DNA from: Parachlorella kessleri
Lineage: Eukaryota > Chlorophyta > Trebouxiophyceae > Chlorellales > Chlorellaceae
DNA: 24,523 bases
Assembly (NCBI GenBank): GCA_001598975.1
Contig: BBXU01003086.1
Location: 1 to 24,523, forward strand
Direction: 5' to 3'
Every line of letters begins with the position of its first letter. Positions within the stretch are counted from its first letter, which is position 1. A model generated the notes under the pieces. That model saw only the letters and a list, made by a program, of their open reading frames with translations. It did no database searches and was not told the DNA's origin. The position numbers were made by a program, and so were the translations under genes. Of the stretch, positions 8,574 to 18,623 are shown in pieces.

Positions 8574-10764
8574 ATGGTGCAGACCCTCCTGGAACTTTCC
8601 TTGAAGAGGCTTGCTGGAGTTTTGTGTTGGCACCATGGAGAGCCTTACTATGCCGAGGTCCTGCGAGGCATCGCCAGCTTGCCGGAGCCCGAGCTTGCCA
8701 AGCGAGTATGGGAACTCTTCCCCGCCTTGTCCTGCTCAAACAGCTACCTGGGAGCACCGGAGGCCGCACAGGCGACGCTGCAGCTGAGGGTGGCCATGGC
8801 CTTGGCTCCCTTCTGGCAGCCAGCTAGACTGAGGTTGTACCCTGTAAGTGCTTGCGGGGTGGGGCTGACTTCTCAGGCCAACAGCTCTTTGGCACCCTCC
8901 TCAGACGCCTGCTTGCGTGACACACGCTTTGCGCCGGCCAGCTGCCAAAGTGCAGTTATGCCAACTGCCACACTCTGTCTTCCCCTCAGGTGCCCCTCTC
9001 CCTGAGCCACCTTGCCAGCGTGGGGGGACAGCTCCAGCACTTGGACCTGGCGTCGGCCGACGCAGCCCTCTCCCTTGCCCCGCTGGCCGCCTGCCCTCAG
9101 CTCAGGTGCCTGAGCCTGCGGGGGTGCCCCGGCCTGGCAGACAGCAGCATGGCAGCGCTGGCAGCGTGTGCCAGCCTGGCAGCACTAGACCTGGGCGGCC
9201 TGGCTCAGCTCACCGACGCTGCCGCGTCGCACATAGCGCGCCTGCCCTCCCTAGCCCACCTCAACTGCTCAGGCACTGCTTTCACGGATGGTGCCCTCGA
9301 GGCGCTCACCTACGGCCACAGGCTGCGAGCCTGGGCAAGGGCTGAGCAGCAGGCGCTTCCCGAGGGGCTGGGCACAGCGTGGCCCCAGCTGCCGCTGCGC
9401 GTGCTGCGCGCCGCGAGCTGCCGCCTGTCCCCCGCTGGGCTGCTGCACCTGCGGGCCCTGCCCGCCCTGCAGCTGCTGGACGTGCGCTACACAGGCCTGC
9501 CCCGCGGCGCGCTGCAGCCGCTGCAGCAGGCGTTTGCGGGGCTGCAGCTGCTGCAGGGCGCGGTGCTGAGCTCCTCAAACGTGCTGGCGGCCGCAGTGGT
9601 CAACCACGATGTGGTGGCTTGCGCCTGCGTGGCGCCTCAGGGTGCGCTGCTGCGAGGAGCCAGAGCAGTTTGCCTGGTGATGAGGGAGGCTAGGGTAGCC
9701 AGGGGACCACAGGTGTCACAGGCAGTGTACGATTATGTTTCAATGGCCTCCTTGACAAAAAGCTTGCGTGTACAACAGCCTGCTACCTGGCTATAACATG
9801 ATCAGTCTATTTCACTTCTACAGTGCTATATATCATGGGAAAATGTGCCGCAAGACTGAGCGCACTTCCTGCCCGATGCGTTGTACTCTCTGGCGCCTCT
9901 TCTGCTGCAGTCCCAGAAACGGACATTGACAAGTGGGCGGAGCAGGGGGCGCTCATGCTGCTGCACTCCTCTCCCTGTCTTGACCTGTGCGGGTCCCAGA
10001 CCAACCCAGCCGCACGAGAGCTGGCACGATGCGGGACTCAGCAGCCCAGGCAAGCTGTGCCTCCCGGTGAGCAGTCACTGGTAAATAACGCAGCAGGAGC
10101 GATGGGCGTGGCGTCTGGTGGGGAGTCTTACCAAGCATTGAAGAGGCAGGGCTATCGGGTGCCCAGGAGCGAGCGCAAGCGCCCGCGCTCACCAGAGGGT
10201 CAGCAGCAACCGCCACGGCCGGTGCCGCAGCAGCAGTCGCATCACGGAGCGGCTGGAACACAGCAGTCGCGTCATGGGGCAGGCGGGGACATCCCAGCCG
10301 GCCCTGCCGGCAGCTTTGGCGTGCTCGCAGGCGGTGGCAGGGGCAGTCATGCCGCTGCTGCTGCGGCGGCCCATGTGCCATCCTGGCATGCTGGGCCGCA
10401 TGCTGGGTCCGAGGGGTGGGGTCCTCGTATGGGGCCACCTGCCCACCATGGACCACTGCCTCACTTGCCATGGCTCCCCGCTCCGCAACTACACCCGGGC
10501 AGCTCCTACTGGCAGCCGGCACAGCAACAGCCCGTGCACGTGAGTGCACACGGTCGCCCGCAACGTGTGAGCCTTGCTGCACTCACCGGCAGCTGCCAGC
10601 CGCACTTTGCTCGGCCGTGGGGCGGCGGGTGGAGCAGGAGCCAGAGTGAGCTGGCGCAGCCCCAGCAAGCTTGGCGGCAGGGACCGCCCTTGACACCGCC
10701 GGTATTGCAACAGCCGCAGCAAGCAGTCTCCCTGCAGGGCTGGCGGCCTTGGGGAGCTGGGTAG
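8574..10764 (+). CDS. leucine-rich-repeat (RNI/AMN1-like) protein with Gln/Pro-rich tail, three exons
   Basis: Exons: 8574-8843 (donor GTAAGT), 8990-9641 (donor GTGCGC), 9911-10764 (acceptor CTGCTGCAG, stop TAG); phases 0 and 1 match, giving about 591 aa. The N-terminus (LLELSLKRLA, then LPEPELAKRVWELFP) resembles the helical lead-in of LRR/F-box-like proteins, but I cannot see a full F-box. From about residue 100 to 300 there are around six to seven LRR units of 23-26 residues (LQHLDLASA, LRCLSLRGCPGLAD, LAALDLGGLAQLTD, LAHLNCSGTAFTD, LRVLRAASCRLSP, LQLLDVRYTGLPR), broken by an insert after the fourth. The Cys-type repeats suggest the AMN1/FBXL group, usually protein-binding scaffolds. The tail is rich in Gln, Pro, His and Gly, with a basic patch (SERKRPRSP) that could be a nuclear signal. 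If intron 2 is retained, the frame stays open to 9796, giving a 358-aa form without the tail. The third exon is the least certain part. Confidence 0.72.
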
Positions 10765-11048
10765 CAGTTGCTGTGGCGCAGTACAGAGAGGACATACGGG
10801 GGGCTTGAGCGGCGATGCCAGTGCAGTGAGGTCGATAGCAACTCTTGCTGAGCGGGGTGCTTCCGTTTTTACCACGTGTGCAGCGCCAGTGGTTGTGTTG
10901 AAGGCTTGTGCTCCGTACCCTGGCGTGTGATGCCCCCAGGGTCCAGCACTTTAAGCTTTGCAAGCACGGACGGTTGGTGTGTGATACATGGCTCTCTCCT
11001 ATGCGTTTTCCGGACTGGAGACGTCTGAAGCCATGGGCACACTGACCT

Positions 11049-11053
11049 GTAAC
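11049..11053 (+). terminator. candidate TGTAA polyadenylation signal for the LRR gene
   Basis: TGTAA lies 285 bases after the TAG at 10762-10764. This is a typical position and sequence for a green-algal poly(A) signal, and it supports the stop at 10764 being the real gene end rather than 9796. Confidence 0.55.
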
Positions 11054-11471
11054 CAAGTAGCTTCACAATTGTGAAAGGCACCTTAGCCAGCTGGGCTCGG
11101 TGCGTGCCTTCAACTTTCCAGCTGTACATGTTTCGTATAAGGTTTTCCACTCACATGTGCTGATGAGCAGTGAACTAGTTTCATCGGGCAGCCCAATTCC
11201 TAACAATACCTGTGCAATGCTGACAGGCAAACAACAAAAAGACTCAAAATGAGCTTGCCCAGCACTGATAGTCTGATGTGGAACAAGCCGAGGGGCCTAT
11301 TCCTTGTGGAGCGAGCAATTCAACCCTAAATGCACTGAACACACCTAGTACACCCCTGCTATAAAGGCAGTTCTGGCTACTGGGACACCTGCATCAATCG
11401 GACCTACACTGCATCCACAAACCCCCTCTTCTGGGCAGCGGAAGACAGCCTGCGGGCTCACTGTGCACAAT

Positions 11472-11476
11472 TTACA
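11472..11476 (-). terminator. candidate TGTAA polyadenylation signal for the TLK gene
   Basis: TTACA on the plus strand reads TGTAA on the minus strand, about 186 bases after the TLK stop codon at 11662. Cleavage would be expected some 10-30 bases further on. Confidence 0.55.
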
Positions 11477-11661
11477 ACTCACACTGACACAGCTACCTAC
11501 CTACCCTCCTGCCTGACTACCTGCCGCCGCTAGAACACTTGCAAGGGCCGAGTACAAAAAAGGGAAGTATGACTGTGCTGTAAACAGTCCGGTACACATA
11601 CTTTGTACTGCACGCTCCACCTGCTGGCCGCCTGTGCGTCTCCTGCTCATGCCTGATGCAC

Positions 11662-14600
11662 CTAGGCGTTGGTGGCAGCCCCTCCGGCATTCTCCTTTGG
11701 CTTCTTCTTGAAGGAGAGGTAGGGGCAGAGGGCGGCCTCCTGGACATCGAACCGGTCTGCTGGCCGGTACGCCAGGCAACTGCCATCAGGAAGGGACAAC
11801 CGCGGTCAATGCCAGCTGTCACCGGAGCCAAAAACAGGACCCACGAGCTATCACAATGTGGGGCTTGCAACAGCGAAGGTAAGGTTACCGGACTCAAACC
11901 CGTCTAGTGGCGTTCTGGGGTGGCTGAGAGCACTGGCTAGGCCAGGCAAGCCCTTTGGCTGCACGGCTGGAGTTGAGCAAACCAAGGAGGCTGAGCAGCG
12001 GGCGGTGCTCACTACTCCAAGCCAGCAACCCAGGTTAGGCAAACGCTCAACAGCAGCAGGTCAAGATCACTCGACAGGGAAACCTCCACTGGTACGGGCA
12101 TCCAGGCAAGCCCCTCAAGAATGCCTGGCACTCAGCCCGACGCCCACTACTTTATCACAATATCAGCTACCACCAATACCTACAGTCTGCCCGGGGACTT
12201 GCAAGTATCAGCTACCACCAGTGCCTACGATCCGCTCTGGAGACTCACTTGCGAATGAAGTCCTTGCCTTCGGCCGACACCGCTGGCTTGGAGGGGAACT
12301 GCACCTCCCGGGCGTTCAGCATCACCTGATGCGCAAGACACAGGAGAAATACCCACGGTTACAGGAGGTGTTACGTATGTGGTGCAGCCCGGCTGAGCCG
12401 GCAGGCAGAGGTTGGCAGGCCTATCTCGGTAATGCTGGCATGCACAAGACCGAACCTTACAACCAGTAGCAGCGGATCTCGTCTCCTCAGGGTATCTTGC
12501 GTGCCAGGTGGCAAGGATGGACATGCTTTGGGTACTGTCATCCCACGCAGGTAGTCCAGGTGTGGGCCACCATACAACCCACTGGCTAAAGCCGCTTCAC
12601 CGACCCACTGACTAGCGTCGCCCTTGCAAAGCGAGGAACATGAGGCAGGCATTGACAGTATCCGATGCCATACCTCGTTGCGCAGGATCTGCTCCTGGCT
12701 GAGCTCGTGCCCAAAGGGGCGCTTGCCAAACAGCATCTGGTAGAGGATGACCCCCACAGCCCACACATCCACCTGCGGGTGAGAGGGCAGGAAATCTGAA
12801 CCGACATGCTGGCATTGCGAAGACACCACACTTCTGACTGCAGGCCGCAGACCGCTAACAAGTTGGCTGGTCCGGGACAGGCCACAAAGTTCTTGCCATC
12901 TCTGCGTGGGCTCTTTCCCTGTGGAAGCTGGTCCGCTGTTTGCACGTCTGCATTGCACATTGCATTGGGTGCGAAAGCTGCTTCACACTCTCTCGGCAAG
13001 TGGTTGCCAACACTACTGCCCTACAGACTAACACCCCTTCCCTGGGTGCCAGGGGCTTGTACCGCCAGGCAACCACCGACACACAACCCCGCCATGAAGC
13101 ACCGATCTGGGCAGCCCGACAGGACCTTCCGCTACAGTCACGGACCTTGTTGTTGATGATGGGCGTGCGCTGCACCTCAAAGCACTCTGGCGGCAGGTAC
13201 CAGTAGGTGCCGGCGCCCTGGCTGGTCAGCTCTACGCCCTGGGTGTGCCCGTCATCCACGATCTTACTCAACCCAAAGTCCTGCACGGGCGTGGCATGGC
13301 ATGGCGTGGCGGCGATGTATTGAGGCGTTTGTAAACAGGATAAGTGATGGGTTCATCTAATCACAAGCAGTAAGGAGCGAACGACGTGTCCCATGATGGG
13401 AAGCTGGCAGCTGATGGCTTATGTAGGTGGAACCTTGAGATCAGGCGACCGTCCATGATGGAAAAGCCCTAAGAACCCATGCAGTTCAGGGCGCCCAACC
13501 TGGAGACAGGTGCACGGAACACTGTGAGGCATGGCATGTGAGGCGGCAGCCAAGCTGCCCTGCTACCTTCACCCCATCGACACGACCATCAGCCGCCCGG
13601 GCGTGCCGTGACCTTACCGTGATCTTGGCGCCACCCAGCCTGTCAAAGAGGATGTTGGCTGGCTTGAGGTCGTAGTGGATGATGCGGTGGGGCTGCAGGT
13701 AGCTGAGCCCCGCAAGCACCTGGGCCACGATCGTCTTGGCCTCCTTCTCAGGCAGCGCCTGCAGGCGGGAAAAGCAACATACACTCGGTAATAGGCCAGC
13801 AACAAGGCAGTGCCTGCAGGCGGGAGGTACAACACCAAGTCGGTAGTAGGTCAGCAACAAGAGAGAGTGAGGCAGGTTGGCTGGGACCCCTGCATTCGTC
13901 CGTGCAGGCCACAATAGCTGGGTGGATTCCATGGCCATGGACAGGCAGGGCCTCTGCCTGCAGACAATTGCATGCAAGCAAACGAAGCAACACAGGATGA
14001 CACCCATGTCATGACCCTGTTGAGGTGTTGCCGGGCGCAGGAGTCCATTCGCCACCCTCCGTGCATGCAAACCTTTGCATCCTGCTTACCTCATGCTGCT
14101 TGAGGTACGAGTCCAGGTCGCCCCCCTCGCACAGCTCCAGCACCGTGCCAAACGTGTTGTTGTCAATCTCAAAAATGCCCAGCAGGGACACGATCCTGCA
14201 AGCCAGAGCCACACAGCACCGTCTCTTCTGCGGCCCCTGGCAGTCTGAGCAGGGGTGGTTAATGTTTGCTTTGGCGCCGCAGCAGCAGCCCAGTCTGCTG
14301 CTACCACGCCTGCCCCGCAGCTGCCCTGCCGCCCACCCAGCCATCAGCAGTTGCAGCCGCCTGGCTCCCCCTGACCTGGGGTGCTGCAGGTTCCGGTGGA
14401 TCTGATACTCCCGCATCGTGTGCTTGACGTAGGATGCCTTCTTGGCCTCGCTCCACTGCGGGTTCAGCTGGTGGATCTTGCAGGCAACCTCCCGCAGCTC
14501 CACCAGGTCAAACGCCTGCAGCAGGCACAGCACAGTGCCAGGAGGATCGTGTCAGGGCATGCTGTGCGTGGGCAGCCCGGGGGTGGGGGTGGGGGTGGGG

Positions 14601-17600
14601 GGGGGGGGGCAGCTTCCAGGGGTGCTGGCAGGAAGGGGAGGCAGGCAAGCAGGCTTGGTAAGGCCCTGCCGTGCATTCTTAAGCCCTTCGTAAGGCGCTG
14701 GGAACAGCATTGCAAAGGCCCGCAATCAGGCTTCACCCCATGGATGCGCACGCATAACTCACAAACGTCCTATCTGAGTGCCCAAGGAACAGTGTTCCTC
14801 AGACGAAGGAGGCTTGACCATCCAGCATATGGAAATTTGGTCTTCTCTCAGTGTAAGTTGCCCCAGCGTGAGGGCGAGCCACCCACCTTGTACACCTCAC
14901 TGAAGCCGCCCCTGCCCAGCAGGTTCATGAGCAGGTACCTGTCATGCATGACAGGGAAGCTCCCAAAGCGGCTGCCCTCCTCGTCCTTCACGCGCTTCAG
15001 CTCCCTGCAGTGAGCAGGGTGAGCAGGACAGGGATGCATTCACTTGTTGGAGGCGAAAACAAGTAAGAACCGGTGCGTCCAGAAGCATGTGTGTGGGGAA
15101 GATTCGGCTCTGTGCTAGCCAGGTGAAGTAGGCATCGGGGGAAAGACGGGAGCCTGTCTGTCATGCCAAGCACATCCGCACCCCAAGGTCATTGGCAACC
15201 ACTGCACTGTAAGGCAGTGGACTGACTCGCTCACAAGGGCTTTTGCAACCGGCTCCAACACCCTACTTGCTCTACCCTGCTGCCTGGAATGCGCTTGGCG
15301 TGCCTGCTGCACAGCTGTTTGCGGCAGTGGAAAGGTATGTAACTACAGAGGGCCCCACCCTTCCCACACAAAAGGCTGTCCCTTTCCCCCCCCGCTGCTC
15401 ACCGCATGTGCGCAAACTTCTCGGCCTCCAGCCTTGCAGCATCCTGCCGGACCATCTCCTCCTCCCGCTTGAGCGCCGACAGCCGAGCTTTGTACACCTC
15501 CTCCTGCGGTCCCCCAGCAGCAGCAAGCAAGACGTGAGACCGACCCCCAAGGCGGCAAACACCCATCTGGCCCTATCTGCGTGACCTGGTCCTCAACATT
15601 TACATCTGAGCAGAGCAGCACATGGATGGCGTTGACAGGAAAGAATCGCTCTTGCAGGCGCACGCCCAGATGTCCACCCGTGACGCTGCAGGCAAACGGC
15701 TTGACCCGGGCCTGCTCTTCCCGTAATGCAGAGCAAGGGGGCATTCGCGATGGTGCACAACTTTGCGATCCTACCCTTAGGGCACTCACACATCAAGCAT
15801 TTGCTGTGCTGGGTTGCCCACACCCTGCACTGCCTCACCTGCATGAGCCAGTCATCCGGGTGCAGCGTGCCTTGGCTGACGCCAGCTGCTGCATTGGAGG
15901 CTTCCCCTGCCGCCGCTGCGCCTGAGCCAGTTCTCTCAGGCAGGGCATGCCCAGGCAGCGGCAGCCGCCGCTTGGCTGCCTGGAGATACAAGGGAGAGAG
16001 GGGGCTTGCTTGCTTGCGTGTGCAAGTGCTTCAAGCAACGCAGTGACATGCAACACTGCCAGGCCACTCAATAGCTGTGCCATTCGCCAGGACTAGCGAG
16101 CCAGGTAACGTGTCCTCCAACGCTTTCAAGGCACGGACAAACAAAGCACGGCCACAGGCGAGCCCAACTAAAAGTGGTTTGCTTGTGGTCATGTCCTTGC
16201 GTGATGCAAGAGAACGTGCCCTCAGCACAGGCGTAGGCCACTTAGGGGAAGATGAAGCTCACCCCGAACGGGAGGTCAGGTTGATCTCCTCACCTTGCGA
16301 GCGGTTTCTATGCTTTCTCGCTGCTCAGCTAATGTCTGCAGCCACGCTCGCAGATCTTTAAAAGCCTGCCCATCCTCCCACACCTGCGACAGGGAGGGCG
16401 GTGTGATTTTTATCTGCGCAGGTCAGGTCATGTTTTTGAAGAGATGTCGTCTGTGTATAGCCTTAATTAGTGGCATGCACACACACGAGCCGCAAAGCAA
16501 GCAACATGCCTTATCTACCAGACACAAGCCGCATGTACATGTGGGGCCCACACCAATTACTGTCAAGGGTGGAGTGCCCCTAGTCCCCGTTTCCACACCA
16601 GCCCCTGACCGACACTTTTCCAGCAAGACATTTACAGCATGTGCCCCACCAGAGTGCGGGTTCATGGCACACGCTGTAGCCAAACACATAGCCTGCCAGC
16701 AAGACACTCCCAGCGCAGATGTGCCTCACCTCCTCTACAGTGATGCCCTTCCGCCGCACTCCCAGGCAGCCCAGCCGCGGCGCCGCCGCCTGCAGCCGCT
16801 GCAGCGCCTGCTCCCGCTCCTGCCGCGCCTGCTGCGTCACGAGCCGCAGAAGCGTGCTGCGTACCAGGGCCTCCCGCTGTGCTGCCCTTTCCCTGCTTGA
16901 GAGACAGTCATGCGCAGCGCAGGCTTGGTTAGCTGGCAGCTTCCTTGCACGACCCACTAGGCGTCATGGGCTGCCACATCGTGACCCAGGCGGGGGGGAG
17001 TGCAGGTGCCACAGCAAGGCAACACAGGCTTGAGCAACCTTGCCATGCCCATCTGGCCCGACACTGTAGTTCAGTATGCAGAGGCTGTAGCCCAATGTGT
17101 GAAGGAGCGCCCTCTTGCACATGCGCACACACGCGGAGTATGTCGCCCACCTACCCCCACCTGACATCCGCCTGCTCCTGCTCCAGCCTTGCCAGGCTGC
17201 CCTGCGCTGCTGCCCGCGCCTCCTCCACCCGTTCCAGCTCCTCGCGCGACGTCGCAAGGTCAAGTTCTAACCGCTGGTTGTCCTCCCTGGCAAGCAGCGC
17301 ACTATTTTTCAGGCACAAAAATTTCAACTGGGCGGCCGCGAGGACAGCAGGACAGCAGCTGAGCAATAACATAATGAGCAGCAAGGTCGCAGGGCATGCC
17401 GTACGCGTGTATCACCGGCTCCGTCCCTCCAGTGGCTCAGGCCCCTGGGTACATATCTCGCACCTGAGTGTGCGTGCCTCTTCCTGCAAGGCCGTATCGA
17501 CCACCACCACTGGCGCAAGGGCCACAGGCTGGGCGGGCGGGGATGTGCTGGTCAATCGGGCACCGCCGCTGCCCACTAGCGCATCGCTGCCGCCTGGGCC

Positions 17601-18188
17601 GCCGCCATTCACAGTTGCAAAGTAGCGGCTGATGCTGTTGCGCTGCTTCTGCTTGGAGCTGGGCGTCAGCTTGCCAGGGTGCTGCTGCTGCTGCTGCTTG
17701 TCTGCTGCTGCAAGGAAGGGTGACAAGGAGGGACGTGCCAGCTGGCTGGTGGTGGGTGGTGACGCACCCCTCCTGGGGCCAGCGGACAGTTGCTGCTGCT
17801 GCTGCTGCTGCTGGGCGGTCGCTGCCGTGCCGGCCGCTGCCGCCTGTCCTGCGTTAGGGCCAACCCCACCTCCAAGTGTCAGCTGCTGCTGCACTCTCCG
17901 TCGCTTGCTGGGCTGGTTCACGCCGTCCAGGCTGTGCCCATCTTCCGCGTCCAAGGTGTGTTTGCTGCGGCCGGAGGCTGATGGCGTGTTAGCCACAGTG
18001 GGCTGCACCCTGGCGCTCTGGCAGCTGTGCACCGAGTTCTGCTGGTTGAGCAACGATGTGCCACGGGTGTCCCCTGCAGAGGCCGCTGGTGAGGGTGGGA
18101 TGGTGAGCCTCCGCTCCAGCAGCGCCAGCTTGGCCTCGTTGCTGTAGGCGCCAATCATGGCCTTCACCTCGGGTGGGACGCCAGCCAT
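11662..18188 (-). CDS. TLK: Tousled-like Ser/Thr protein kinase, fourteen exons
   Basis: Nuclear kinase family that phosphorylates the histone chaperone Asf1 and supports chromatin assembly. Exons: 18188-17464, 17358-17161, 16892-16730, 16383-16294, 15979-15839, 15503-15403, 15004-14887, 14515-14376, 14195-14090, 13758-13618, 13280-13146, 12772-12674, 12325-12249, 11779-11662; phases agree and give about 783 aa. The N-terminus has a basic patch SKRRR (94-98), an eight-Gln run (126-133) and SISRYF near 185-190, the counterpart of the TLK ISDYF motif. Coiled coil spans about 230-475. The kinase domain starts about 496: GRGGFSEV 503-510, VACK with Lys525, HYDLKPAN 622-629 (Asp624), DFG 642-644, [11 protein letters not shown] ending 673, then [20 protein letters not shown]. 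All catalytic residues are present. The start is the ATG at 18188; the open frame extends upstream only through a GTG. The 5' border of exon 2 (17358) is the least certain, because a second AG lies just before TTGAAATTT. Confidence 0.96.
12161..12250 (-). repeat. 45-bp tandem duplication spanning the 5' splice site of TLK intron 13
   Basis: Copies at 12161-12205 and 12206-12250 begin with 15 identical bases (TATCAGCTACCACCA) and end in related TTGC-containing sequence. On the coding strand the right-hand copy holds the real donor (CGCAA then GTGAGT). The other copy holds a decayed version (TGCAA then GTCCCC). Confidence 0.75.
13751..13860 (-). repeat. 55-bp tandem duplication spanning the 3' splice site of TLK intron 9
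   Basis: Copies 13751-13805 and 13806-13860 align without gaps at about 44 of 55 positions. Each has a pyrimidine stretch, CCCGCCTGCAG and the first eight exon bases (GCGCTGCC or GCACTGCC on the coding strand). Only the copy at 13758 leads into the conserved kinase sequence. Confidence 0.88.
14579..14609 (+). repeat. G-rich run with G-quadruplex potential in TLK intron 7
   Basis: Runs of five G separated by single T, ending in a long G run, lie on the plus strand. The TLK transcript therefore carries a long C-rich tract here, about 65-95 bases before the exon 8 acceptor. The duplex could form a quadruplex or i-motif; in RNA it may act as part of the pyrimidine tract. Confidence 0.7.
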
Positions 18189-18623
18189 GGCGCCCAGGCC
18201 ACTGCTAGCGCTCACCGGCCGTGCGGCTGCAGCAAGTGGGCCTCCAAGGTGATCAGAGGGGAAGGAGCTTACACGGCCAAACGCGAACTATGACAATAAA
18301 TGGAACGCAGAAAACGATAGATGCATGATTTAGTTGTCGTTTTGGTTTGGGTACCAGCTCGGAACTCAAACTTCAATTCACTTGACAGCCTGGCGCTCAC
18401 GCAAAGCAGCGGCGCCAGGAGCTGAGCTCGGGTTCTGGTGTCCATGGGTCGACCTTGGCTTGTATTTGAACTAAAGCCTGCCGTCTCCTGTAGGACGTGG
18501 GCAGCGACCACCTGATCGAGCGGATGGCGTGTTGCCTCGCTCTTGTACCCGTCATGGCAGAGTAGGCCGTCCCACGTGAAGATAGATAGGCAGGACCTCA
18601 AGGAGGGACAGCACGGGACTAAG
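18189..18623. promoter_or_regulatory. divergent promoter between the TLK and ArfGAP genes
   Basis: Only 435 bases separate the two outward-facing start codons, so the region must serve both genes. A less GC-rich core lies at about 18280-18380. A G-box/E-box core CACGTG is at 18573-18578, 46 bases before the ArfGAP start. Upstream ATGs in the ArfGAP leader are described separately. I see no clear TATA box. Confidence 0.55.
18524..18565 (+). CDS. possible upstream ORF in the ArfGAP leader (13 codons)
   Basis: ATG at 18524 opens a 13-codon frame (MACCLALVPVMAE) that ends at TAG 18563-18565. It contains a second in-frame ATG at 18554. It sits 58 bases before the main start and in another frame. 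It would matter only if transcription starts upstream of it, which I cannot see. Confidence 0.3.
   Translation: MACCLALVPVMAE

Larger units (their letters stand above)
10765..11661. other. convergent 3' UTR region between the LRR and TLK genes
   Basis: About 900 bases between two stop codons facing each other. It contains one TGTAA on each strand (11049-11053 plus, 11472-11476 minus), which leaves a spacer of about 420 bases between likely transcript ends. I see no gene, tRNA or repeat in it. Confidence 0.6.

Noticed and set aside
8381..8827. 148-codon plus-strand ORF overlapping the first LRR exon
   Set aside because: It is in a different frame from the exon that joins the LRR repeats, and has no domain.
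9306..9578. Ala-rich minus-strand ORF inside the LRR region
   Set aside because: It is a GC-rich shadow of the LRR coding strand.
17632..18147. 171-codon plus-strand ORF rich in Cys and Leu
   Set aside because: It is the reverse reading of the CAG-rich first TLK exon; CTG/TGC repeats give the Leu/Cys runs.
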